From positions 354,024,591 to 354,088,590 of the forward strand of contig NC_073693.1 in assembly GCF_029784155.1 (NCBI RefSeq): DNA of 64,000 nucleotides, in the 5' to 3' direction. Source of the DNA: Uranotaenia lowii (taxonomy: Eukaryota; Arthropoda; Insecta; Diptera; Culicidae). Below, piece after piece: positions 11,063-20,868 of this stretch. The notes under the pieces are model-generated. The model saw nothing but the letters and a program-made list of their open reading frames with translations. It was not told where the DNA came from and made no database searches. The stretch's first letter is position 1, and every line of letters starts with the position of its first letter. The position numbers and the translations under genes were made by a program.

Positions 11063-12880
11063 AAAAAAAAAAGTTTCGCTGACTGAATGTTTGAGTCAAG
11101 ACCCATCTCTGGGTCGCAGTTTAAAAAAAAAAACATCCTAAAATTTTCAAACTTATGACTAGGGTTTGCATAAAGAATTCTTAACAAACAAAATAGGAAA
11201 CTTACTTTCATCGATTGTTGAAATCATTAAATTTGCAAAAAAAAAAAATCTTGTGAACTTAACATAAGATTTCCATATGTCCTCCCACACGTATCCGTGC
11301 TGTTTTATTTAAAACTTGGCAGAATGTGGGCATTATACATATTTCCAAATTTTCATACAAAATCCTAGAAAATTTGACAATAATACAGTAACTATATACT
11401 CAACGAAAATCTAGAAAAAAAGAAACATTTGAATCATTTTGTATTCATAGTAAATCATCCAACTGGTGATGATTGTATTTCAGGCTTCGAAAAAATCTTT
11501 TTTTTTTTTTAATTTTAGGTGTCAAATTTAAAAAGAATGTTCCAATTTGAATTTTTCGTTTGATTTTCCAAAAAACATATTAAAAAATACGGACTGAATA
11601 AGGATATTTTCACTGGGCAAACAGGCCGGGTCGAACCTTTCTCATTTTTTTTACTAAATAATTGAGCAATTCAGGGTTAAAACGGGTAATCTGGCCAGCT
11701 TAATATTTTTAATTAATCTTGACTTACTATAAGTTTTTTAAGAAAACCTTAAATTTAAAAAAAAAAATCATAAATTATTTCATTCAATTATCAATAACTT
11801 TTCGTAGTGTTTCATAAAACAAAACTAGCAAAATTACCTCAAATTCTACTTAATAAGTGTCATTTTTAGTTGAATTGTGAAAACGAAATGAGTTTGGTTT
11901 AAATTTGAAATTAACTGATTAACGAACTAACAATCAGAATTATAAGCCTGCGACTTGCATCCAACTTGCAAAACTTAATAAAAAAAAACTTCAAATTATA
12001 TATCTATATCGCTATTTCCAAGCTTTGTTATGTTTGAATTTTGCCTTGGAATAAAGTTCATGAACTTCTAAGATAATTTTTGATTCGAAATTCGTTTATT
12101 TGGAAAAAAAACTCCGGATGAATTCTGAAAGTCATGAATCAAATTTAAATTTAAACGACGAACTCAAACAGAGCTTTTCAATTGAATTTCAAATGATGAT
12201 TCGAACCGGAAAACAAGAATAGAATTCTTGTTTTCCGGTTCGAATCATCATCAAATATTAAAATGAAAATGAAATATGAAAACATAAGTTCAATTTAGAT
12301 TTTGATTATAAGGAACCTGAATCTCTTAAATGAGTTGAATCTTATTTTTTAGTATTCAGAAAAGAATTCCTATAAATAAATGAGAAAATTTGGAAAAACT
12401 GTAGCTAAATTTTTTGGTAGGATTTGTGTTCGAGGTTTTGACATCATTCTGAGGCAAGATTGTTACTATCGAATTTCCTTACTACATAATCAAAATTTGA
12501 TTTTTTTTATTTGTGACACATTACCAACGTTTTGGCATTCGTGTCAACAAAAAAAATTTGATGGAGGATAACAAATTTTGAGGGTAGATTTTAATATCTC
12601 GCTTTCTTTCGATGGACCCGCATGGAGGGGTTGCCTCGAAACCCCCCCCGCCTCCTCCTCCTGTTCCTACGGCCATGAATAGAACAAATTTACAGCTGAA
12701 TTTTTACTTGAAGATAAAGTACAAGTTCTACAAACTTTTATCATTTATGATTCTATTTATAAACAAATTCCTGTGAATTTTCTAAGCTAAAACAATTATT
12801 TTTCAAAAAAAAAAATATTTTTAATATGTATCCACTTTTTTATTTTTTACAAATGTGTGATTTCTTCTGGTTTGTGTATC
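11063..12880. other. AT-rich DNA, no gene recognised
   Basis: Apart from the small hairpin at 12193-12251, nothing is supported here. Poly-A and poly-T runs are frequent. Confidence 0.4.
12193..12251. repeat. Perfect 28-bp hairpin with 3-nt loop
   Basis: Arms 12193-12220 and 12224-12251 are exact reverse complements around the loop 'aga'. The core is gattcgaaccggaaaacaag. It is too far from any gene to be given a role. Confidence 0.8.
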
Positions 12881-13016
12881 CGAACTGGCCCTAATTGAAA
12901 ATTAAATTCAAATTTTGAATCAAGAATCTAGTAACCTTAACTTCAAGCTGATTCTGAAAACAAAATTTTAATTTTTACTCCGAATTTGAATCTGGTCTTT
13001 GAACTTACTTACTTAC

Positions 13017-14696
13017 TTAATGATCCCGCGCCGATCCACCGGTGCATAGGGCCGTGGTAAAAGACCTCCACTGTTGACGATCCGGAGCCAGCGTCTTCAC
13101 CTGGTCCCAGTCAAGATTCTCGTCGACAGTTCGGATTTCAGCGGCTAGGCTTCGCCGCCACGAATTTCTGGGTCTGCCTCTTCTTCGATGACCTTCTGGA
13201 TTCCAATCTAGTGCCTCTCTGCAAATCTCGTTTTCATCTTTCCGCAGCGTGTGCCCAATCCATCTCCACTTACGTTCCCGAATCTCGATTTCTAGCGCCT
13301 TTTGATGACACCGGCGATGTAGTTCCTCATTCGAGATCCAGTTGCCAGGCCACCAAGCGCGGATGATATTCCGCAGGCAGCGGTTTACAAATACTTGCAA
13401 TTTTCGCGTCGTTACCGCATATGTGCACCAAGTTTCGCACCCGTACAGCAATACGGATTTGACGTTTGAGTTGAAGATTCGGATTTTTGTTCGTAGAGAG
13501 ATCTGGCGTGACCGCCAGATGTTTCGGAGACTCGCAAACGCAAATCGGGCCTTTCTGATCCGTGTTTCGATGTCTTTTCTGGTACTACCATCAGGCGTAA
13601 TCTGGCTACCAAGATACTGGAAGCACTCCACTTTCTCCACTTGTTGCCCAGCTACCATGAAACTGGAGGGATTTCCTGTGTTGATCTCCATCGACTTGGT
13701 CTTTCCGACATTGACTTTGAGACCTGCTGCCTTGGAACTTTCGGTGAGGTCGTCGAGTTTACTCTGCATATCTGGTTGTGTTTGGGCGAGCAAAACAATA
13801 TCGTCAGCCAGGTCAAGGTCGTTCAGTTGCTCCATTGTTGAAGGATTCCACGGCAATCCTCGGTTCGGTGCACAGTCAATCGATCCAGTCAGAATCTCAT
13901 CCATTACGATTAGAAATAGCAGCGGTGATAAAATACATCCTTGTCTCACTCCAGCAGTTACCGGGATTGGTTCGGACAAGACACCGTCGTGCAAGACCTT
14001 GCACGAAAATGCCTCGTATTGTGCTTCGATGAGATGGACTAATTTCTCTGGGACCCCTCGTCGCCTTAGAGCCTCCCAGATGTTTTCATGGTTAAGTCGA
14101 TCGAATGCTTTTTCGAAATCAACGAACACCAGCAGAAGAGAGTCCTGGAATTCGTTGATTTGTTCCAGAATGATTCGTAGCGTTGTGATGTGGTCCACAC
14201 ATGACCGTCCGGATCGGAATCCAGCTTGTTGCCGTCGGAGTGTAGCGTCAATTTTCTCCTGGATCCTGTTCAGGATCACTTTGCAGAGTACTTTGAGGGT
14301 TGTACAGATCAACGTTATGATTCGCCAGTTACCGCACTCTGTCAGGTCTCCTTTCTTCGGGACCTTTACGAGGATACCCTGCATACAGTCGGCCGGGAAT
14401 GTTGCAGTATCCCAGATGTCAGCGAAAAGACGGTGCAACATTTGTGCTGACAGGGCAGGGTCGGCTTTCAGCATTTCAGCAGGGATGCAATCGATCCCAG
14501 GTGCTTTGTTGGATTTCATGTTTTTGATTGCCGCTTCTATTTCAGCCAGCGAGGGCGCTTCCGAGTTGACGCCATTTATGCAGCTTACTGTTGGCGCTTC
14601 GAGCTGCGGGTTCTGTTGGCCATCGCTATTCGTGACTCGGAAGAGTTGTTCGAAGTGCTCAGTCCATCGTTTGAGCTGATCTGTTCGATCGGTCAA
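13017..14696 (-). pseudogene. LINE reverse transcriptase and C-terminal domain
   Basis: The reverse-transcriptase motifs appear in order: LKRWTEHFEQLF, NKAPGIDCIPAEMLK, NWRIITLI, QAGFRSGRSCVDHI, LLVFVDFEKAFD (catalytic Asp), GVRQGCILSPLLF and LDLADDIVLL (catalytic Asp pair). The C-terminal part has FQYLGSQI, LLYGCETW, RWIGHTLRKD and RRRGRPRNSWRR, the arrangement seen in many insect and trematode LINEs. The stop is near 13017, next to the (TAAG)n tail. About 559 codons are open with no internal stop. Only the two upstream frameshifts break the whole product. Confidence 0.9.
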
Positions 14697-15355
14697 TAAC
14701 TGATCTGCTCGGCTTTTAGCGGCATTCTTGCATTAGTCCTTGCACCACTGAGGCGGCGAGAGATGTCATAAAGTAATCGGATATCTCCATTGGCGGCGGC
14801 TCTTTCTCCCTCTTCGGCTAGGGAGTTTGTCCAGGCTCTCTTGTCTCGTCTACAAGCTCGTTTAACTGCCTTTTCCAGCTCCGCATATCGTAAGCGGGCG
14901 GCTGCTTTGGCTGACCCGGTACATGCCTGCTCAATTCCGACTTTCGCCTTTCTCCGATCATCGACCATCCTCCAAGTTTCATCCGACATCCATTCACTTC
15001 TTCTTCCACAAACTTTACCGAGAGTACCATGGCTCGTCGTGATAAAGGCATTCTTGATTCCACACCACTGTTCTTCGACTGTTCCGTCTGTCGGCAGCTC
15101 CGAGGCTCGGGATTCTAGCTGTTCAACGTATGCCCTTTTCACCTCTGGATTCTCCAACCGGCGGACGTCGTATCGACACCCGACTTTCTCCTCGCGCCGT
15201 TGGACACGCGCAACTCTCAGTCGTATCTCGCCAAGGACGAGGTGATGGTCAGATGCAATGTCTGCGCTTCGCTTGTTGCGGACATCAAGAAGGCTCCTTC
15301 TCCATTTTCGGCTGATGCAGATGTGATCAATTTGATTTTCTGTTCGGCCATACCC
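14693..15355 (-). pseudogene. LINE endonuclease C-terminus and linker
   Basis: This open frame continues the endonuclease in another frame: GRTENQIDHICIS and DIASDHHLVLGEIRLR (the conserved Asp-His of APE enzymes), then a charged linker ending near LYDISRRLSGARTNARMPL before the reverse transcriptase. It has no start codon of its own that makes sense. A second frameshift close to 14700 separates it from the reverse-transcriptase frame. There are two breaks in an otherwise readable element. Confidence 0.85.
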
Positions 15356-15971
15356 AAGTGACCTTATGTGCTGGTCGATGGGGGAAGAGCGATCCACCGA
15401 TCACCATGTTGTTATTGCCACAAAATTCTACAAACAGCTCTCCGTTTTCGCTCATCTGTCCTAGGCCATGGCGCCCCATGATGCGCTCAAGGTCTTGATT
15501 GTCGGAGCCAATCTTTGCGTTGAAGTCGCCCAAATGAACTTGAATGTCACCCTTCGGAATTTTCTCTACCACGCTGTTCAGTTGGCTGTAAAACTGCTCT
15601 TTCTCCTGCAAGTCGGCAACGTCAGTTGGCGCATAACACTGGACCATTGTAAGGTTTCTAACCCGTGTTCTGAATCTGGCTACGATTATTCTTTCGTTTA
15701 TCGGTTCCCATCTAATCAGGGCCGCGTAGGCCTGCGGGCTTAACAGGAAACCAACTCCTCGTTCCCGAGTAGCATGTTCTCCTCGTATGCCAGAGTAAAG
15801 CAGGACTTGCCCGGATTGTGTCTTGTGTTCTCCAGTATTAGGCCAACGGACTTCGCTCAGTCCCAGAATTTCAAGCTTGAGGCGGCTAGCCTCTCTAGCA
15901 AGTTGTTCCAGTTTGCCTTGTTGGGCAAGGGTTAAAACATTCCAAGTTCCAATTCGTGTCCGTGTTTTCAT
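15327..15971 (-). pseudogene. LINE endonuclease domain (APE-type), frameshifted at its 3' end
   Basis: The first plausible start is ATG at 15971-15969, giving MKTRTRIGTWNVLTL. APE-type endonuclease features are visible: GTWNVLTL (N of the first motif), LGLSEVRW (catalytic Glu), MVQCYAPT and LGDFNAKIG (Asp and Asn of the active site). The frame fails just after HKVTWV, close to 15350, where loss of about one base moves the conserved continuation GRTENQIDH into the next frame. The endonuclease therefore ends prematurely at 15327 as the sequence stands. An intact relative would run on into the reverse transcriptase. Confidence 0.88.
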
Positions 15972-16879
15972 GCTAAAAGTCGTCGCCAAAGTTCCAGGTC
16001 GGTCATTTCTTTCGGATTCCGTAACAATTCTTTCAATCAGGAGCAGTAGGTTGTTAGCCTAAAGTCCCTATCCCGCGATGGGGCTGCCATCTTGGACTTA
16101 GCTGGCGGGAGCCGCATTTCATAGATTCAGCCGCTCGCTGCGAGACAGACGCTGCTTGAGCCGCCCCTGACCTGGAGAACAGACGCTCGGTTGTTGTTGC
16201 ACGCCGCCCCTGACCTGGGGGACAGACGCGTGCGGCCACCTTCTCAGTCTGCATGCGACCAAAGCATCCACCGGGGTTGGGTACCCGATCTCCGCTTAGG
16301 TTACTCGCATCCCAGCCGGCACCACGGGGAGGTAGAGATAGGAGTTGTAAATAAGAGGTGATATGACCACTATGGGGTCTCGTGTTGCACATTATCCACC
16401 ATTTACCAGCCATTTACCAGGTCTTTGAACCTAAGTTTAAAATTTCAATTCCGAGTTTGAAAACGATGTTTGAAACTGAGTTCCAAATAAGAGTTCCTAT
16501 TGTTTTTTTTTAAGCAAAAAGCAAAATTTGTTTCAGAGTTCTCAACCAGAAATCTCTTATTTGAATTAGGAATTTAAGGCTTTCAACATGAATTCGTTCT
16601 ACTAATAAAAATGAAAATTGTGAGTTAAAAAACTTTCTTAAGTTCTGATTTTTTATACGAATTTCAAGTAAAAATTTCAAATCCACAATTTTACTATGGT
16701 TTGCAATTTGAATATTAACTTTTCATATTTCAAAATTATGAGTTTTGAATATGGAACATGCTTCTAGTTCAAATTTGAAGTGCAAAACCAAGATTCGAAT
16801 CAGGATTTTGTTGGAATGATGATACAATTTGAAATTCAAGGACAATAAACGGAATACTTACAGAATCCAGAGTCTGATC

Positions 16880-17457
16880 CAGTGATGGCAAATTTCGCCC
16901 GTCACGCTTGACCCGACTAGTTTTGTTTCATCAAACGACTGGCACTGTTCTCAATTGACGGAGCTTCACTACTCGCATGACGGATAAAGCACGACAACAA
17001 TCAACATTTCTCCATCATCGACTGGCGAAGCTCCTACACATAGTCAAAATTTCTCCTGAGAGTGACTGGCAAATCTCTTCACACTTCGACCGGCTGCTGA
17101 CGGCAGGTACAACTAATTGAACGACTTGCTGGCAGAGAGCAACAATAGCAATAAAAAACTGAAAACGAGATTGCTGGCAGGAGCAACAATAATAATAAAT
17201 GCTTTTCTTGTTCCTCTTCGGTCGTCTTCGGCTTGCTGGCAGGAGCAACAATAATAATAAATGCGTTTCTTTTTCGTCATCAGTCGCTTGAATGCGATTG
17301 CTTGACTAGGAAATTCTTTTAGCTTCAAATGACTGGGGAATGAATGACTGGCAAACGAAGTGACTGGTCGTTAAGGAACAGTCAATTGAGTTTGACGGAC
17401 CAAGAGGCTTCACAGTCACAGCTTCACGCCTCATGACGATGACTTTTGCCAAGCATG
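16880..17457. mobile_element. Non-autonomous hAT-like element, 578 bp, with internal repeats
   Basis: The perfect 8-bp duplication GTCTGATC occurs at 16872-16879 and 17458-17465. The ends are CAGTGATGGCAAATTT (left) and CATGCTTGGCAAAAGT (right, minus strand), sharing TGGCAAA. The right end resembles that of the 732-bp element in the other arm (CATGCTTCCGAAAA), hinting at related families. Inside are three direct copies of a 'ttgctggcaggagcaacaat' unit near 17122, 17170 and 17233. The other arm lacks the segment. Confidence 0.82.
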
Positions 17458-18026
17458 GTCTGATCACAGACATCGAATTTTTATGTTTATGAAAAATTTG
17501 GAAAAACAAAAACCGGAATGATTCTGACCTAAGTTTTCCAGATTATTTCCTGTGAGTATGCGGGCTATTTTCGCGAATATCCAAATTACTCAATTAAAAC
17601 TTTTAGGAAAACCATTGAAATAATGTTCTTTTTCAATCGAAATACATCAGACAATTTAAAATCATATTTCAATTTCAATCAGCCATTGAAATTTTCATGC
17701 TAATTTGACCAAATTTTAACAACAAATTTTGTCGTAAATACATAATTTGGAAGACTTTTTTTTTATTTTAATTGGAATTTCAGTCAAAAGTAAGCAAATA
17801 CAAAATAAACAATTTGCTCAACGTTCTGGTTTTGTCTTCGCTTTCTTCAAGAGATATCTTATATAATATTATTTTTAAAATCATACTTCGGTTTTGCAAG
17901 TAAAGTGAAAAAAAACGGGAAAAATTTGGGCAATCTGAAAAGGAAATTTTTACGATATTTAAACTAGAAATTCAGGACTAGATTACAACAAGTGAGAGAA
18001 AAAAAACAGTAATAGAACTGTGGACC

Positions 18027-18402
18027 AAGGTTGCCGAAATCACAGAAAAATCTATCATTTCACAGAATTTTGAGCCAATTTTTATAACAGATTTTTTGTC
18101 ACAGAACACAGATTTTTAGAAATTTTCACAGATTTCACAGAATTTTTAAATTTCAGACGTTTTTTAATTTCAAAATTCATGTTTATGTAGGTTTAAATTT
18201 TGGATGATTATCTTGAAATTAGAAAGATATAAAAAAATTGGTTATGTTAAATGATTTTTCTTTCATAAAATGAAAATAAGACGCAATTTTACATGACCTT
18301 TGAATGAAATTAATGGATAAAGTATCACGGAATTTTTTTTTTTAATTCACAGAAAGTCAGCTTTTTTTCGTCAAAACACAGATTTTATATGGCATCCTTG
18401 CA
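18027..18402. mobile_element. 376-bp MITE built of degenerate CACAGATTTT motifs
   Basis: A 7-bp duplication, GTGGACC, flanks it at 18020-18026 and 18403-18409. The left arm has a single copy at the corresponding site near 4810. The ends are short inverted repeats (AAGGTTGCC; minus strand of the right end GCAAGGATGCC). The interior is filled with loosely repeated 'cacagattt' motifs. The superfamily is not assigned, although 7-8-bp duplications point to hAT-like or similar. Confidence 0.72.
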
Positions 18403-18765
18403 GTGGACCTGGAATAAGATTTCGAAATTTTAGCTTAAGTTCTGTGTTAAGATTGCTACACTCGAATTATTTTAGTCGTTCATCAAAATTTGAAAACGAA
18501 TTCGAAATTTTGAGTTTAGAAAACAATTTATTGCGCTTGGCATTTTCAACTCTCATGGGGCTATCACAAAAATTAAATGAAAATAACACAAAAATAACAA
18601 AATTTTCAATACTGATATGGTGGTGAAAGGTGGATAGACAGGCATTGGTGCGCCAATAGAAGAAACCTTGATAGGTGTTGGAATTTTAGGCTAGAGGCAT
18701 GTTGAAGAAAAGCACACTTAAACGAGCTTTGTTTAGTATAAGGGCCGGAGGAGGTTCCTGTAATA

Positions 18766-19018
18766 CAAGGTGTTCAATAAGTTCAAATACAAATTAAAAT
18801 AACGGTAATTCAAAATGTCAACACAGAAACAATAGGATTTGGGTAGAATGGCAATCCAAGAGAGTTATATATTGAAGGGCTAGGCACTTTTAATTTAGAG
18901 CCAATATTTCCAAAAACCTGTATTATTCTGTGCAAAAAAAGTTAGATGTATTGAATATGCTGCGGCTTTGCCACACCATTTGGTTAATAAGCGTATTCGA
19001 ACTTATTGAACACTCTGT
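18766..19018. mobile_element. 253-bp Tc1/mariner-like MITE
   Basis: TA is duplicated at 18764-18765 and 19019-19020. The ends form a ~25-bp imperfect inverted repeat containing GTGTTCAATAAGTTC(A/G)AATAC (left from 18770, right to about 19013). TA duplication and this length fit a non-autonomous Tc1/mariner element. The comparison arm is interrupted at nearly the same point by a different element (hAT-like, 1004-1735), so that site was hit twice. Confidence 0.78.
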
Positions 19019-19020
19019 TA

Positions 19021-19828
19021 TTTGAGACCCCCACCCTCTCGCTGGAAGGAGAGACCAAACAAATAAAATATGATCAAATATCTCGCTAACCAATGAAGCA
19101 AATGGAAGCAAATTTGGAGTGCGAGGGTATTTGGATACAAACAATATTTCTATGGTTATTTAAAACCTTTTCCGCTGTTCAAAAGCATGATAGAAAAAGA
19201 GGAGTGGGCTCCCATTCAATTTTGAACATAATTCGAGAACATTTCAAACAAATGTTACAAAATTTGGCACGGGAGAGTATTCGGATGTGAGCAATGTTTT
19301 CATAGTGATTTAAGTCCCCTCTCTTTTTTGAAAAGGAAAACAGAAACGAGGAACACGGGAATTAATTTTTTTGCAGAACTCGGAAGTCTATCTAGCAAGT
19401 GGAACCATATTCCAGAGAGGAGACAAAAACTTTTCAAGCAAATGGAACCAAATTTGGCATTTCAATTTTTTGATGATTTCAAATCCCTTCTTCCGATAGC
19501 GAATGGGGAGGGGGGCTAGCTTATAATTTTTAGGTATAACTAAATTCAGTATAGAAAAGTGTTTGGAAACGAAAAATATTAATATGTAAATTTGAGACCC
19601 GTTAGTTCTATGCAAATAAATAGTGGTAGAAGATGATGACCCCTTACTTCTTCTGAGTAAAGATAGATAGGGGAAGGGGTCTCTGAAATGTGTCTATAAT
19701 TGTTTGAGACCCCTGGCTCCTTCCAGTGCACAGTGGTCTAGAACGCAACTTTATCGTGACAAAATTAATTACTTAGTTACTATAACATACAGACAAACGG
19801 TATTTCCAGCAAAAATGTTGATCAAACC
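19021..19828 (+). repeat. Diverged ~145-bp tandem repeat in right arm
   Basis: This is the plus-strand counterpart of 120-1003. It carries 'gcaaatggaagcaaatttgg' (19101), 'gggtatttggatac', 'gagacccc' and 'ccttccag' motifs recurring at about 145-150 bp. The outermost monomer ends near 19828. Confidence 0.65.
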
Positions 19829-20508
19829 AAGACCTAAAAAGCCAAAATAAAATTAATATTTATCATTCCCGGTTGAAAACATAAAAGTTTGTAGCACATT
19901 TTTCTCGCTTTTCGTCAAATTTTAAAAAATGAAAAATTAAAAAAAAAGATATTTATTTTTTAAAATTGATTAAATGTGCTAAATTGCTTATTTGAGCCTC
20001 GCAATGAACTTAGATAATAAAAAAAATGATCAAAAGTCGACTTTTGAACGAGAAATGGATATGTTCTCTTCCAAAGGGTCTTTAAATGTTGCGAATTTGT
20101 ATTGGAAAATTAATAAAGCACCAAGCAAATTCCTCTAACTTCACTGCAATAAAAAGCATTATTTTGACAAAAGCATGTTCAAGAACTTAAATAAAAAACA
20201 AATCAGGAATAAATCAAATATTACTAGAGAAAACTTGACTAAGGTTTCAAAACAACATTTCAGACTAAAACTTGTTTAAGAAAAAGAGATACAGACCCTG
20301 TTCGATATTGGCAACACGCCGAACATTTTGTGTAGCCTAAATGTTTTTTTTCCTCAATTTTTTTTTACTTCTTAACATCTTATTCTACTAAAAACTGTTA
20401 TCATGATCATTAACATAAGTTTTAGTCACTTTTTTACCTTTTTAAAGTCATTTTTCTGATTTTATCATATTTTTGATTCATTTAGCTCTGTTCTTGTTTT
20501 GTTTATTA
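19829..20508. other. AT-rich DNA, no gene recognised
   Basis: No coding frame or repeat was recognised between the outer end of the inverted repeat and the next MITE. Confidence 0.4.
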
Positions 20509-20868
20509 CTGTAAACTGGGGGAGCATTGATCACTCTTTTAATTCATTTTCTAATATTTTGGAAGGGGTTGCTTTATGTAACAATAAAAGTTTTGAAATA
20601 CTTATTGAGGTATGGAGTATATTCTATCTTTTTATCAGGAGAGGTGTTTGTTTGTGAGTCTTCGAAAAAACTGATATTTTAAAACTTTAAAACTACCTTG
20701 TAAGTAATACAAAAAAATCTCCAACTGCAAACCAAATTTAGTTTATTTGAAAATAATTTTTAGGCTTTTAAACGTAGAAAACAGTTTTCATATATTTTAA
20801 CTTCAGACTTAGTTAATGATGGTTATCTGCCAAAATTTTATGTTGATCAAAGTTCCCCCAGTTTACGG
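20509..20868. mobile_element. 360-bp MITE with TA duplication
   Basis: The ends are inverted repeats: CTGTAAACTGGGGGAGC at 20509 and, on the minus strand from 20868, CCGTAAACTGGGGGAAC. Both are followed by a TTGATCA-like stretch. TA flanks both sides (20507-20508, 20869-20870). It is consistent with a non-autonomous Tc1/mariner-like element. No internal coding sequence. Confidence 0.75.

Larger units (their letters stand above)
13005..16419 (-). mobile_element. Near full-length LINE, RTE-like, frameshifted
   Basis: The element lies between an 11-bp duplication, GGTCTTTGAAC, at 12994-13004 and 16420-16430. On the minus strand it has a ~450-bp GC-rich 5' region (16419-15972) containing two copies of a 26-bp motif starting 'ccgcccctgacctgg' (16161 and 16204). 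Endonuclease and reverse transcriptase frames follow, and the 3' end is a short (TAAG)n microsatellite tail (13005-13018). Short tandem tails and an EN-RT layout are typical of RTE-like elements, but clade assignment is from memory. The left arm of the inverted repeat shows the uninterrupted site near 5825. Confidence 0.93.
12881..19828 (-). repeat. Right arm of the large inverted repeat
   Basis: This arm is the reverse-complement partner of 120-5950. The ancestral arm is broken into pieces 12881-13004, 16431-16871, 17466-18019, 18410-18763 and 19021-19828 by four insertions: a LINE, two MITEs and a hAT-like element. Each break is matched by continuous sequence in the left arm. The outer end is near 19828 (gatcaaacc). 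Net arm length is about 2.3 kb. What first made the inverted pair is unknown: a foldback-type element with tandem repeats in its termini, or an inverted segmental duplication. Confidence 0.85.

Noticed and set aside
13342..14679. 445-codon plus-strand open frame
   Set aside because: It is the antisense shadow of the LINE reverse transcriptase, which carries all the expected motifs on the minus strand.
120..19828. Inverted repeat as an assembly duplicate
   Set aside because: The arms are substantially diverged and carry different insertions with their own target duplications, which a duplicate of one sequence would not.
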